A stretch of DNA of 64,000 bases from Desulfovibrio sp. JY (GTDB lineage: Bacteria > Desulfobacterota > Desulfovibrionia > Desulfovibrionales > Desulfovibrionaceae). Below the pieces are notes generated by a model. That model saw only the letters and a program-made list of their open reading frames with translations, had not been told where the DNA came from and searched no databases. The stretch spans positions 310,001 to 374,000 of the forward strand of contig CP082962.1 of NCBI GenBank assembly GCA_021730285.1, given 5' to 3'. Made by a program: the position numbers and the translations under genes. Numbering within the stretch: position 1 is the first letter of the stretch; every line of letters begins with the position of its first letter. This document shows positions 18,175 through 26,575 of the stretch, in pieces.

Positions 18175-18316
18175 GGCGTCACCTCCGGATCGCTGTGGAA
18201 AGGCACGCCAGGGCTATCCCAAAGCGCGGCCGGATTGTCAAATCCCGACCGGGCTGCTAGGTCTGGCCTTAACTGCCAGGCTGGTGTTACATATCACTGC
18301 AACCGGGAGGAATGCC

Positions 18317-18835
18317 ATGACCCGGCTCGCGCTGCTTTCCCTCGGCTGCGTCCTTCTGGCCTGCTCGGGCGTTTGGGCAGCGGACATCGCCCATGTCGCT
18401 CGACCGGGCGACACGCCCGCCCGCATCGCCAAAATCTACCACGTGCCCCTTGCCACCGTCATGACCCACAACAAGGGCCTCGATCCCTGCCGCATCAAGG
18501 TCGGCGACGTGATCCTCGTGCCCCGGCCCGCCGAGGACGCCCCGCAAACGCCCGACCAGGAGGCCAAACCGGATCCCACCGCCCTGCCCGACGAGGAACC
18601 CCTCGGCGTGCGCTACGTGGTCGTGCCCGGCGATTTTCCCGCCGCCATCGCCGATCGCTTCGGCATCCCCCTGGGCGACCTGTCCCGGGCCAACCCCGGA
18701 CTCGACCCGAAAAACCTGACCGTCGGCCGGGTGCTGTCCATCCCCCAGGGAACGGCTTGCCCGCCACCGGTGCCCATCGAGCGCGACGGCGCGCCGGCAA
18801 AACAAGCCGCGCCCCTGGTCATGGACTTCCAGTAA
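18317..18835 (+). CDS. Exported protein with two LysM domains
   Basis: The 172-residue protein has a signal peptide (1-21, ending GVWA-AD). Two LysM domains follow: about 24-70 (HVARPGDTPARIAKIYHVPL) and about 95-145 (YVVVPGDFPAAIADRFGIPL). LysM domains bind peptidoglycan glycan strands, so the protein is expected in the periplasm. No hydrolase domain is attached. The start at 18317 follows GGGAGG; a second ATG five bases earlier is out of frame. Confidence 0.85.
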   Translation: MTRLALLSLGCVLLACSGVWAADIAHVARPGDTPARIAKIYHVPLATVMTHNKGLDPCRIKVGDVILVPRPAEDAPQTPDQEAKPDPTALPDEEPLGVRYVVVPGDFPAAIADRFGIPLGDLSRANPGLDPKNLTVGRVLSIPQGTACPPPVPIERDGAPAKQAAPLVMDFQ

Positions 18836-18873
18836 GGGACCAGGGACGCGGCAACCGAGGGTTGGGGGGCAAA

Positions 18874-19929
18874 TCAGGAACGCACGCGCACCGCTTCCAC
18901 GGCCGGCACGCCGGGCATCAAATCCGCGACCGGCGACGCGGAGACCGTATCGCGACGGGCATAGCGCGAAGCCAGCAGGGAGCACACGAACAGCTGGAGC
19001 GGATGGTAGAACATGATCGGCAGCACGATCAGGCCCAGGGCCGGATTGGCGCCGAAAATAAGCCGCGCCATGGGCACGCCCGAAGCCAGGGTCTTCTTCG
19101 AGCCGCAAAAAACCGCCGTGATCCGATCTTCCACCGGCATCCCCATCCGCTTGCCGATCCAGCTCGACAGGAACAAGGCCAGGGCCAGAAGAAGCGCCGC
19201 GCCGCCAAGGGTCACCACCAGCACCTCAAGGCCGGTATGCGTCCACAAGCCGGATTTGACCGAGTCGCAAAAGGTTCCGTACACAAGGACCACAATCACC
19301 AGCTTGTCGAAGGTGTTGATGAACTTCTTGTGCCGCGAGGCCAGCTTGCCAAAAAAAGGACGCAACACCTGGCCCAGGACGAAAGGCAAAAGCAGCATCA
19401 GCGAGATGTTGACCACGGCATGGCCGAACGACAGCCCGCCGACCCCCTGCACGCCCTCGATCAGCTCCACGATGGAAGGCGTCAGCACGATGCCGAGCAG
19501 GCTCGACAACGTGGCGTTGAATATCGCCGCCGGCACGTTGCCCCTGGCAATGGCCGTCATGGCCACCGACGAGGACACCGTCGAGGGCAGGGCGCACAGA
19601 TACAGGAATCCAAGCAACAGCCCCGGCGGCATCAACCCGCCGAAAAGCGCCCGAAACGGGAAATACAAAATCGGAAACGCCACAAAGGTCATGGCCTGCA
19701 CCAACAGATGCAGCTTCCAGCGTGACATGCCCCGGCGCAGATGCTCCGTGGAAAGCGCCAGGCCATGCAGCAAAAAGATCATGAAGATGCCCCAATTGGA
19801 CACCTGCTCCGCATGCATGGCCCCACCGATCGACCCGAATTCCGGAAAAACCGTGGCCAGCGCCACCGCCAGCACCATGCCCGCCAAAAACCAATCCTTG
19901 GCCATTTTCTCGAGTATCTTCCCAACCAT
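18874..19929 (-). CDS. Bile acid:sodium symporter-family transporter (SBF-like)
   Basis: The 351-residue protein has about ten hydrophobic segments and the SBF-like signatures LPSTVSSSVAMTAIARGN and GSKKTLASGVPMA, the latter near the sodium-site region of the fold. It is probably a secondary carrier for an organic anion; the substrate is not visible. The start at 19929 follows GGGGAG by 6 bases, and the upstream in-frame extension to 20007 is unlikely. It is divergent from the AraC gene, which may regulate it. Confidence 0.85.
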   Translation of the reverse strand: MVGKILEKMAKDWFLAGMVLAVALATVFPEFGSIGGAMHAEQVSNWGIFMIFLLHGLALSTEHLRRGMSRWKLHLLVQAMTFVAFPILYFPFRALFGGLMPPGLLLGFLYLCALPSTVSSSVAMTAIARGNVPAAIFNATLSSLLGIVLTPSIVELIEGVQGVGGLSFGHAVVNISLMLLLPFVLGQVLRPFFGKLASRHKKFINTFDKLVIVVLVYGTFCDSVKSGLWTHTGLEVLVVTLGGAALLLALALFLSSWIGKRMGMPVEDRITAVFCGSKKTLASGVPMARLIFGANPALGLIVLPIMFYHPLQLFVCSLLASRYARRDTVSASPVADLMPGVPAVEAVRVRS

Positions 19930-20070
19930 GTCCGTCTCCCCGGCCCATACGGCCGTCTTCCTCCAATGCTCAAATCGGCGCGTGCCCTCATGGCCCGCGT
20001 TGACCAAAACCTAAGCATGGACAGACGCGCCGTCTCGCGCTAGAAAGACAATATATAGCTGGAAACAGAC

Positions 20071-20844
20071 ATGACCACGGAACGTATCGCCCCCACCCTC
20101 CAAACCCTGCCCCGGCCCGTCTACCCGCGCAGCGAAACCCTGCCCGCCGGGTCCGTGTCCCGGGCCCACGCCCACCCCTTCGGCCAGCTCTCCTTCGCCG
20201 GCGAAGGCGTGCTCCTCGTGCGCACCGAAACCGGCAGCCACGTCGCCCCGCCCCAACGCGCCGTCTGGGTGCCGCCCGGCATGGCCCACGAAGTCGCCGC
20301 ATCGCGCCGCTCCGAAATGCGCGGCCTCTACATCGGCTGGGACCAGGACATCTTCCGCCCGCTGCAATGCCTCGTGCTCTCCGTCACGCCGCTGGCCCGC
20401 GAACTCATCCTCGCCGTCTGCGCCCTGCCCGTGCTCTACGACGAACACGGCCCAGACGGCCGGCTCGTGGCCGTGCTCCTCGACCAGCTCGCCAGCCTCC
20501 CCGTCGCCGACTTCAGCCTGCCCTGGCCCAAGGACCCACGCCTGACCAACATCTGCCAAGCCCTCACCGACAGCCCCGACGACAGCCGCACCGCCAGCGC
20601 CTTCGCCAAATCCGCCGGCATGACCGAACGCACCCTCGGACGCCTCTTCCTCGGCCAAACCGGGCTGACCTTCGGCAATTGGCGACGCCGGGCGCGACTG
20701 CTCGCCTCGCTGTCGCTGCTCGAATCCGGCAAATCCGTCACCACCACCGCCATCGAATGCGGCTACGACTCCACCTCCGCCTTCATCGCCGCCTTTCGCG
20801 AAGCCTTCGGCATCACGCCCGGGGCATTCGTACGCGGCGTTTAG
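20071..20844 (+). CDS. AraC-family transcriptional regulator with cupin domain
   Basis: The 257-residue regulator has an N-terminal cupin (about 20-95, RAHAHPFGQLSFAGEGVLLV) and a C-terminal pair of helix-turn-helix motifs. The second HTH carries the family hallmark AIECGYDSTSAFIAAFREAFGITPGAF. It is transcribed away from the SBF-type transporter with about 140 bases between, so it likely controls that carrier. The effector is unknown. Confidence 0.9.
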   Translation: MTTERIAPTLQTLPRPVYPRSETLPAGSVSRAHAHPFGQLSFAGEGVLLVRTETGSHVAPPQRAVWVPPGMAHEVAASRRSEMRGLYIGWDQDIFRPLQCLVLSVTPLARELILAVCALPVLYDEHGPDGRLVAVLLDQLASLPVADFSLPWPKDPRLTNICQALTDSPDDSRTASAFAKSAGMTERTLGRLFLGQTGLTFGNWRRRARLLASLSLLESGKSVTTTAIECGYDSTSAFIAAFREAFGITPGAFVRGV

Positions 20845-20880
20845 GCAACAGGGACAGGGAGGCAGGAAAGGGAGGAGAGG

Positions 20881-20950
20881 CAGGGGCGCTGCCCCTGCGA
20901 CCCCGCCAGGGCTCCGCCCTGGACCCGCCGGGGGACTTGATGTCCCCCGG
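20881..20950. repeat. Array of three GC-rich hairpins after araC-type gene
   Basis: Three consecutive perfect hairpins lie in 70 bases: CAGGGGC/GCCCCTG (20881-20897), CCAGGGC/GCCCTGG (20906-20922) and CCGGGGGAC/GTCCCCCGG (20928-20950). A matching triple array in the opposite order is at 21334-21405. Together they bracket the gene-free block between two convergent genes. Confidence 0.75.
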
Positions 20951-21016
20951 ACCCCCTTTTACCGGGTTGGGATGATGCGGCGGGAGTGCGAGTCGGTGCG
21001 GTCGGTGGTGTCTTTC

Positions 21017-21109
21017 TTGTTGCCGCAATCGGCCCGGCGACACGAGGCGCTTCGCGCCTCGACGCCGGACGCGATTGCGGCAACAACCACGCCAGCGGCG
21101 AAGCGCCGC
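21017..21109. repeat. Nested 70-base hairpin followed by a terminator-like hairpin
   Basis: A perfect 15-bp outer stem (21017-21031 with 21072-21086) encloses CCGGCG/CGCCGG and GAGGCGC/GCGCCTC stems. A 6-bp hairpin GCGGCG/CGCCGC (21095-21109) followed by ATTTTAAG comes next. There is no coding signal on either strand. It could be a structured RNA or a mobile palindromic repeat. Confidence 0.55.
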
Positions 21110-21137
21110 ATTTTAAGAAGATGTGATTGTTCTAAAT

Positions 21138-21235
21138 GTCGCCCCAACGGGGCGACCGGCGTGGTGGCGGCGGAATTTGCTTGGGACGAGCTTGTCGCGA
21201 AGCGACATGCACCGTCCCGACAAATTCCGCCGCCA
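21138..21235. repeat. Small hairpin plus nested 71-base hairpin
   Basis: GTCGCCCC/GGGGCGAC (21138-21156) precedes a perfect 14-bp stem TGGCGGCGGAATTT (21165-21178) pairing with 21222-21235. The stem encloses GGGACG/CGTCCC and TGTCGC/GCGACA stems. It resembles the architecture at 21017 but not its sequence. The rest of 20845-21405 shows no gene. Confidence 0.55.
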
Positions 21236-21333
21236 TCTTCTCACACTCCGCCTACCCGCCAGCCAACCCCGCTCCCGCTCGCCAAAGCACACCGGATGGG
21301 GGGTCCGGGGGGCGCGCTCGCCTCCCGGCGGGT

Positions 21334-21405
21334 CCGGGCAGCGCCCGGCGAAGGGGCTCCGGGGAGGCCGCGCCTCCCCGGGCGGGGTCCGGGGCAGCGC
21401 CCCGG
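21334..21405. repeat. Array of three GC-rich hairpins before the FIST-SpoIIE stop
   Basis: CCGGGC/GCCCGG (21334-21348), GGGGAGGC/GCCTCCCC (21361-21379) and CCGGGGC/GCCCCGG (21389-21405) abut the stop codon of the minus-strand gene at 21406. They mirror the array at 20881 and probably help end both convergent transcripts. Confidence 0.7.
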
Positions 21406-23565
21406 CTACGACGACGACGCCTGCTCGTCGGGCAGCACCTTGATGGCGACGAGGGTGACGTCGTCTTCGGGCTGGGCCTCGCCGAGAAAGGCGCGCAACC
21501 CGGCCAGAACGGCGTCGACGATTTCGGCGGCCGGGGCTCCGTGGTGCTGTTTGAGCAGTTCGCGCACGCGGTCCTTGCCGAACATTTCGCCGGCGGGATT
21601 GCGGGCTTCCCAGAGGCCGTCGGTGGCGAGCAGCGCCACCTGGCCGGGCTTCATGCCCGCGGCGCTGTTTTCGGCGTAGCGGGCTTCGGTGACGATGCCC
21701 AGCGGCGGGCCGCCCTTGTCGGGGATATCCTGCACGAGGCCGGTTTCGGCGTCGTAGAGGATGATGGGGTCGTGTCCGGCGCGCACCCAGTGGATGCGTT
21801 TTTTCTCGATATCGATGGCGAGGTAGAAAAGCGTCATGAACCGGCCGGAATCGGCCAGATCGGCGCACAGGAGCTTGTTGACGTCGTCGATGACGGCGGC
21901 CAGGGAGCCGGGCTGGAAGGAGCGCATGCGCAGAAAGGCCCGGGCGGTGGTCATGAGCAGGGCGGCGGCGATGCCGTGTCCGGTGACGTCGCCGATGATG
22001 ACGCCGAAGCTGCCATTTTGTTCGTTGGGTTCGTGGATGAAGTCGTAGTAGTCGCCGCCGGTTTCATCGCTGTAGAGGCTGGTGCCGGCGATATCGAAAC
22101 CGGGCAGTCCCGGCGCGGCCTGGGGCAGGAGGTTTCGCTGCACTTCCTCGGCCAGGGCCAGGGCCTGACGCAGCAGTTCGTTTTTGCGCTGGATTTCCAG
22201 GCGCGCCTCGTTGATTTCCTGGTTGATGGCCCGCATGAGCGCCTGGGAGCGGTCTTTTTGGGCTTCGAGGCGTTCCCGGGAGCCGTTGGCGCGTTCCAGG
22301 GCCCGGGTCAGGGAGCGGATTTCCCGGCGCAGGGATTCGGCCTCGCCGGTGGGGCAGAGATCCTTGGCCTCCAGGGGCGCAAGACGGGGCGTCACGACCT
22401 CGCCGCCAAGCACGAGGCTCACGAGGGACCCGTTGTGCAGGTGCAGGGGCAGGTCCCTGGCCGAGGGGCCGAGTTCCCCGAAGCAGTAGAACCCGGCCAC
22501 GGGCGTGCCCGGCGGCAACGCGGCGACCATCTGGGAAACTTCCTCGTCGGCCCTGGTGCCGAGGATGTCCTTGCGGGTGGAGCAGGAAAGGAGCAGTGCG
22601 CCGGCCGGCGTGAACGTGCCCCTGGCTTCTTCGGCCAGTTCCCGGCTCCTGGCGCGGATGTCGGCGAGCATGCCGGGTCGGTCGGCCTCGGCCAGTTGGA
22701 CCATGGCCCCTTCGGGCACGCCGGCCGCGAACTGGATGCTGCCGTCGTCCTCGCTGTAAAACCCCGGCGCGCGCAGGTAAAAATCCTTTTTCACCTCGCA
22801 GGCCACGGCCAGGGGCAGCTCCGTGGCCGGTTCGGCATGGGGGCCGAGGTAGCGGCGGTAGAAATCCAGGGCCGTGCCGTCGCCGATACGGCTGACGACG
22901 CTCCCCGAAACCCCGGTCACGCGCGACAGGCCGCCCACGGGTCGCCAGCCCCGCGACAGGCGCATGGCCGAGGGAATATCGCCGGTCAGGAGCATGAACG
23001 GCGCGGCATGGATGAGCACCTCGCGGCCGAAAAACTGGCGCACGGGCCGCCGGTCGGCGAGTTGCCGGGCGGAGATGCCGCCAAGGACCATGCAATCCGG
23101 ACCAAGGGCCGCATCCAGGGCCTGGCCGAAGGCCTGGACGCCGCCCCGGCCGCCGTCCGGGAACGTCAGGCACAGGGAGGCAGGCGCGGCGATGCCTTTC
23201 CGGGCCGCTTTCAGGGCGTCGCGGGCCTGGGCCGCCGTATCGACATCCGGGCCGGCGAAGTCGCGGACAAGGCCCACGGAGCAGCCGATGCCGTCGCCGC
23301 CAAAGGCCACGAGCAGCACCGAATCGTCGCTGATGCCGCCGATGGAGGACATCTCCCCGGCCGAGGTCGTGCCGACAAGGGGCACACCCGGAAAGGCCTC
23401 CTCGATCACGCGCAAAATCGCGCCGTGGTCGTAGCCGACCCCGGTAAATAAAAGCAGCCCGACCGGGGCCGCCCCGCCAAGCCCCCGCCGGCAGGGCTCC
23501 ACCGCGCTCCGGGCGGCGCAGTCCCCATCCAGGCACTTGCCGTGTCCGACCGCCATTCGCAACAT
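21406..23565 (-). CDS. FIST sensory domain-SpoIIE (PP2C-type) phosphatase
   Basis: The 719-residue soluble protein joins a FIST N domain (about 30-230, GVGYDHGAILRVIEEAFPGVPLVGTTSAGE), a FIST C domain (about 245-390, ending PVAGFYCFGELGP), a coiled coil (about 400-470) and a SpoIIE/RsbU-type serine phosphatase. Phosphatase metal motifs are seen in GGDYYDF, IGDVTGHG and LLATDGLWEA. FIST domains are thought to sense small molecules such as amino acids. RsbU-like phosphatases act on anti-sigma antagonists or other phosphoproteins. The start at 23565 follows GAGGAGGTG, an excellent site. No antagonist or anti-sigma gene is adjacent. Confidence 0.9.
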   Translation of the reverse strand: MLRMAVGHGKCLDGDCAARSAVEPCRRGLGGAAPVGLLLFTGVGYDHGAILRVIEEAFPGVPLVGTTSAGEMSSIGGISDDSVLLVAFGGDGIGCSVGLVRDFAGPDVDTAAQARDALKAARKGIAAPASLCLTFPDGGRGGVQAFGQALDAALGPDCMVLGGISARQLADRRPVRQFFGREVLIHAAPFMLLTGDIPSAMRLSRGWRPVGGLSRVTGVSGSVVSRIGDGTALDFYRRYLGPHAEPATELPLAVACEVKKDFYLRAPGFYSEDDGSIQFAAGVPEGAMVQLAEADRPGMLADIRARSRELAEEARGTFTPAGALLLSCSTRKDILGTRADEEVSQMVAALPPGTPVAGFYCFGELGPSARDLPLHLHNGSLVSLVLGGEVVTPRLAPLEAKDLCPTGEAESLRREIRSLTRALERANGSRERLEAQKDRSQALMRAINQEINEARLEIQRKNELLRQALALAEEVQRNLLPQAAPGLPGFDIAGTSLYSDETGGDYYDFIHEPNEQNGSFGVIIGDVTGHGIAAALLMTTARAFLRMRSFQPGSLAAVIDDVNKLLCADLADSGRFMTLFYLAIDIEKKRIHWVRAGHDPIILYDAETGLVQDIPDKGGPPLGIVTEARYAENSAAGMKPGQVALLATDGLWEARNPAGEMFGKDRVRELLKQHHGAPAAEIVDAVLAGLRAFLGEAQPEDDVTLVAIKVLPDEQASSS

Positions 23566-23748
23566 GGACACCTCCTCGCGTCGCCCCGCGCCTGCCGGGA
23601 TAACGGACAGGGCAAGGGAGCATAGTGCATTATTGGTCCGATTTGGAAAATGGCAAGGGGGGTAGGTGCGGCGCGACCGGCCATCACGGCCGCCACGGTC
23701 CGGCCGAACCCACAATTCGCAACCGTAACGACGCCATTGCCTTGCGTT

Positions 23749-24156
23749 TCACACCGACGGGCCGGCCGGGTCCGTCAATTCGCGGATGATGCCGCATTGG
23801 TCGATGGGCGTGGCCCCGGTACAGCGCAGGCGCAGGGCGCGCAGTTGCGTCTGGAGGGCCTGGAGCCGGGTGATGCGCTCGGTGATGTGGCCAATGTGCG
23901 TGTCGAGCAGCGTGTTGACCTCGCCGCAGTCCGGGCAAGCTCCGTCCGTGAGGGCGAGCAGGGCCCGAATTTCGTCGAGATTCATTTCCAGCGCCCGGCA
24001 GTTGCGGATAAAGGCCAGCCGGGCGAGGTGGGTGGCGTCGTAGAGCCGGTAGTTGCCGTCCGAGCGTTCCGGCGCCGGCAACAGCCCTTCCTTCTCATAG
24101 TACCGGACCGTATCCGGCCGGCAACCCGTGCGTCTGGCCAGTTCGCCGATGCGCAT
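23749..24156 (-). CDS. cadR: MerR-family Cd/Pb/Zn-responsive regulator (CadR-like)
   Basis: The 135-residue MerR regulator has an N-terminal winged HTH (MRIGELARRTGCRPDTVRYY) and a dimerisation helix. Cys77 and Cys112 sit where CadR-type sensors bind Cd/Pb; further Cys are at 74 and 121. It is divergent from a P1B-type ATPase gene with an 88-base gap holding a MerR-type operator. It should twist that promoter into an active form when metal binds. The final metal preference among Cd, Pb and Zn cannot be read from sequence alone. Confidence 0.9.
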   Translation of the reverse strand: MRIGELARRTGCRPDTVRYYEKEGLLPAPERSDGNYRLYDATHLARLAFIRNCRALEMNLDEIRALLALTDGACPDCGEVNTLLDTHIGHITERITRLQALQTQLRALRLRCTGATPIDQCGIIRELTDPAGPSV

Positions 24157-24184
24157 TCTTTTTTCCTCCGATACGGATAAGGGC

Positions 24185-24215
24185 TTGACCCTGGAGCAAC
24201 TCCAAGGTGTGTCAT
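24185..24215 (+). promoter_or_regulatory. MerR-type promoter/operator of the metal ATPase
   Basis: A TTGACC -35 box (24185-24190) and TGTCAT -10 box (24210-24215) are separated by 19 bases, the over-long spacing typical of MerR-activated promoters. The spacer holds the dyad ACCCTGGAG-CAA-CTCCAAGGT (24188-24208, the middle part counted loosely), with one mismatch between arms. Confidence 0.88.
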
Positions 24216-24244
24216 GGGGGCGGACAAGGCAAGGAGGATTTTCG

Positions 24245-26479
24245 ATGTCACACCATGAACATGCCCATGCCCCCGATCATGATCCGTTTGCCAAGCCCTG
24301 CTGCTGCGGCCACGAGGGTTGCCAAACGTCCGCAGGCACGCCCGCAGGCGACGACAATATCCCGGAAACGGCCCAAAAGGACACCTTCCGCATCGAGGCC
24401 ATGGACTGCCCCACGGAAGAGGCCATGATCCGCAAGGCGCTCGGGACCATGCCCGGCGTGGCCGGCATGCGCTTCAACCTGCTGGCCCGGGAGCTGACGG
24501 TGCACCATGACCTGCCGGACACCATCGGCATCGTGGCGGCCATCGCGGCGCTCGGCATGGAGGCCGTACCGGTCACGGCCGAGGGGCCGCCGCGCCTGGC
24601 CGCCGGGCCGACCGGACCATGGGTGAGGCCTGTCCAGGGCGCGGCCCTGGCCGTGGCCGTGGCGGCGGAGGTGACCGAATGGCTGGGGCTTTTCACGCCC
24701 TGGCTGCCCCTTGTCTGCGCGCTCGCCGCCATTTTGGCCTGCGGCCTGCCCATCTACCGCAAGGGATTCACCGCGCTCAAAAAACGCGAGCTCAACATCA
24801 ACGCGCTCATGAGCATCGCCGCGACCGGCGCGGTCCTGCTCGGCCAGTTCCCGGAAGCGGCCATGGTCATGGTGCTTTTCGCCATTGCCGAACAGATGGA
24901 ATCCGCATCGTTGGCCCGGGCCAGCCAGGCGGTCACGGCGCTTTTGTCCCTGGCCCCGGAGCAGGCGACCATGCGGCGGGAAGACGGGACGTTCGCGACG
25001 GTTCCCGCCCGGGACGTGCCGGTCGGCGCGACGGTGCGGCTCATGCCCGGGGAACGCGTGCCCCTCGACGGCAAGGTGGTCGCCGGCCGGTCCTCGGTCG
25101 ACCAGTCGCCCATCACCGGCGAGAGCCTGCCCGTGGAGAAGGAACCGGGCGCGGCCCTTTTCGCCGGCACCATCAATCAGGAAGGCGAGCTGATGATGGA
25201 GACGACGGCCCTGGCCGACGACTCGACGCTTTCGCGCATCACCCGGGCGGTGGTGGATGCGCCGGGCAAAAAGTCCGGCACCCAGCGTTTCGTGGATCGG
25301 TTCGCCGCGGTCTACACCCCGGCGGTCTTCGCCGTGGCCGTGGCCGTGGCCGTGTTGCCGCCGCTTTTTTGGGGCGGCGCATTCGTGGACTGGATCTACA
25401 AGGGACTGGTCATCCTGGTCATCGCCTGTCCCTGCGCCCTGGTCATCTCCACGCCGGTCTCCGTGGTCAGCGGGCTGGCCGCCGCCGCCAAACACGGCAT
25501 CCTGGTCAAAGGCGGGCTGTTCCTGGAGCGGGGCCACGCCCTGCGCGCCCTGGGCCTCGACAAGACCGGCACCGTGACCACCGGCCGGCCGGCCCAGACG
25601 GACTTCGAAAACCGCGCCGGCGAGGCGGACGCCAACCGGGCCGTGGCGGCAAGCCTGGCCGCGCGTTCGGACCATCCCGTGTCCCGGGCCGTGGCCACGG
25701 CGGCGGCCGGGGACGGGATCGTGCCGCGCCACGTGGCGGATTTCACCGCCCTGCCCGGCCTTGGCGTGCACGGGACCGTGGACGGCCGCGTCTTCCACCT
25801 CGGCAACCACCGGCTGATCGAAAAGCTGGGCCTGTGTTCGCCGGCCCTGGAGGCGCGGCTTTCCGCCCTCGAAGGCGCGGGCAAGACCACCGTGCTCCTG
25901 GCCGACGCGGACGGGGTGCTGGCCCTTTTCGCCGCCGCCGACGCGGTGCGGCCCCACAGCCGCGACGCCGTGGCCGAACTGCACGCCCTCGGGGTTTCCA
26001 CCGTGCTCCTCTCCGGGGACAACACCCACACGGCCGAAGCCATCGCCCGGGAAACGGGCATCGACGAGGCCTACGGCGACCGGATGCCAAAGGACAAGGC
26101 CGAGGCCATCGCGGCGCTTCGCCAGGAGCAACAGGGCAAGGGGCTGGTCGGCATGGTCGGCGACGGCATCAACGACGCCCCGGCGCTGGCGGCGGCGGAC
26201 ATCGGCTTCGCCATGGGCGCGGCCGGCACCGACGCGGCCATCGAGACGGCGGATGTGGCCATCATGGACGACGACCCGCGAAAGCTCGCCGCCTTTATCC
26301 GGCTGTCGCGGGATACGGTCGGCGTGCTGCGGCAAAACATCGCCCTGGCCCTCGGGCTCAAGGGGCTGGTGCTGGCGCTTACGGTCGCGGGTTACGGCTC
26401 CATGCTGTTAGCCGTATTCGCCGACATGGGCACGAGTCTGCTCGTCATCGGCAACGGACTGCGGCTGTTGCGCAAATAA
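24245..26479 (+). CDS. zntA: Zn/Cd/Pb-exporting P1B-type ATPase
   Basis: The 744-residue heavy-metal ATPase starts with a His/Cys-rich tail (MSHHEHAHAPDHDP, CCCGHEGC at 19-26). A single HMA domain follows, with MDCPTEE (53-59) instead of MxCxxC, as in many Zn/Cd pumps. Catalytic motifs are TGES (near 292), the membrane CPC (near 396), DKTGT (phospho-Asp near 439), SDHP (near 477) and GDGIND (near 640). The last membrane helices hold a Lys and FADMGTS, matching the P1B-2 Zn/Cd/Pb class. The start at 24245 follows AAGGAGG. Control by the divergent CadR-like protein is expected. Confidence 0.93.
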   Translation: MSHHEHAHAPDHDPFAKPCCCGHEGCQTSAGTPAGDDNIPETAQKDTFRIEAMDCPTEEAMIRKALGTMPGVAGMRFNLLARELTVHHDLPDTIGIVAAIAALGMEAVPVTAEGPPRLAAGPTGPWVRPVQGAALAVAVAAEVTEWLGLFTPWLPLVCALAAILACGLPIYRKGFTALKKRELNINALMSIAATGAVLLGQFPEAAMVMVLFAIAEQMESASLARASQAVTALLSLAPEQATMRREDGTFATVPARDVPVGATVRLMPGERVPLDGKVVAGRSSVDQSPITGESLPVEKEPGAALFAGTINQEGELMMETTALADDSTLSRITRAVVDAPGKKSGTQRFVDRFAAVYTPAVFAVAVAVAVLPPLFWGGAFVDWIYKGLVILVIACPCALVISTPVSVVSGLAAAAKHGILVKGGLFLERGHALRALGLDKTGTVTTGRPAQTDFENRAGEADANRAVAASLAARSDHPVSRAVATAAAGDGIVPRHVADFTALPGLGVHGTVDGRVFHLGNHRLIEKLGLCSPALEARLSALEGAGKTTVLLADADGVLALFAAADAVRPHSRDAVAELHALGVSTVLLSGDNTHTAEAIARETGIDEAYGDRMPKDKAEAIAALRQEQQGKGLVGMVGDGINDAPALAAADIGFAMGAAGTDAAIETADVAIMDDDPRKLAAFIRLSRDTVGVLRQNIALALGLKGLVLALTVAGYGSMLLAVFADMGTSLLVIGNGLRLLRK

Positions 26480-26516
26480 CGGGATGCTGCGGTCTCATCG
26501 AAAAGACCATCAGACC

Positions 26517-26544
26517 TAGAGTTTTTCGCGCCTCCCGCCGATAG
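26517..26544 (+). promoter_or_regulatory. Likely sigma-28 (FliA) promoter before the unknown gene
   Basis: TAGA (26517-26520), a 16-base spacer and a perfect GCCGATAG -10 box (26537-26544) lie 32 bases before the ATG. The -10 box with its next base (GCCGATAGG) is identical to that of the flagellin promoter at 51968. Confidence 0.6.
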
Positions 26545-26575
26545 GCAATATGATACCGAACGCGGGAGGCCGGAC

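Noticed and set aside
20951-21300. CRISPR array, considered because of repeated stems
   Set aside because: There are no direct repeats of constant length with unique spacers; the repeats are inverted and nested.
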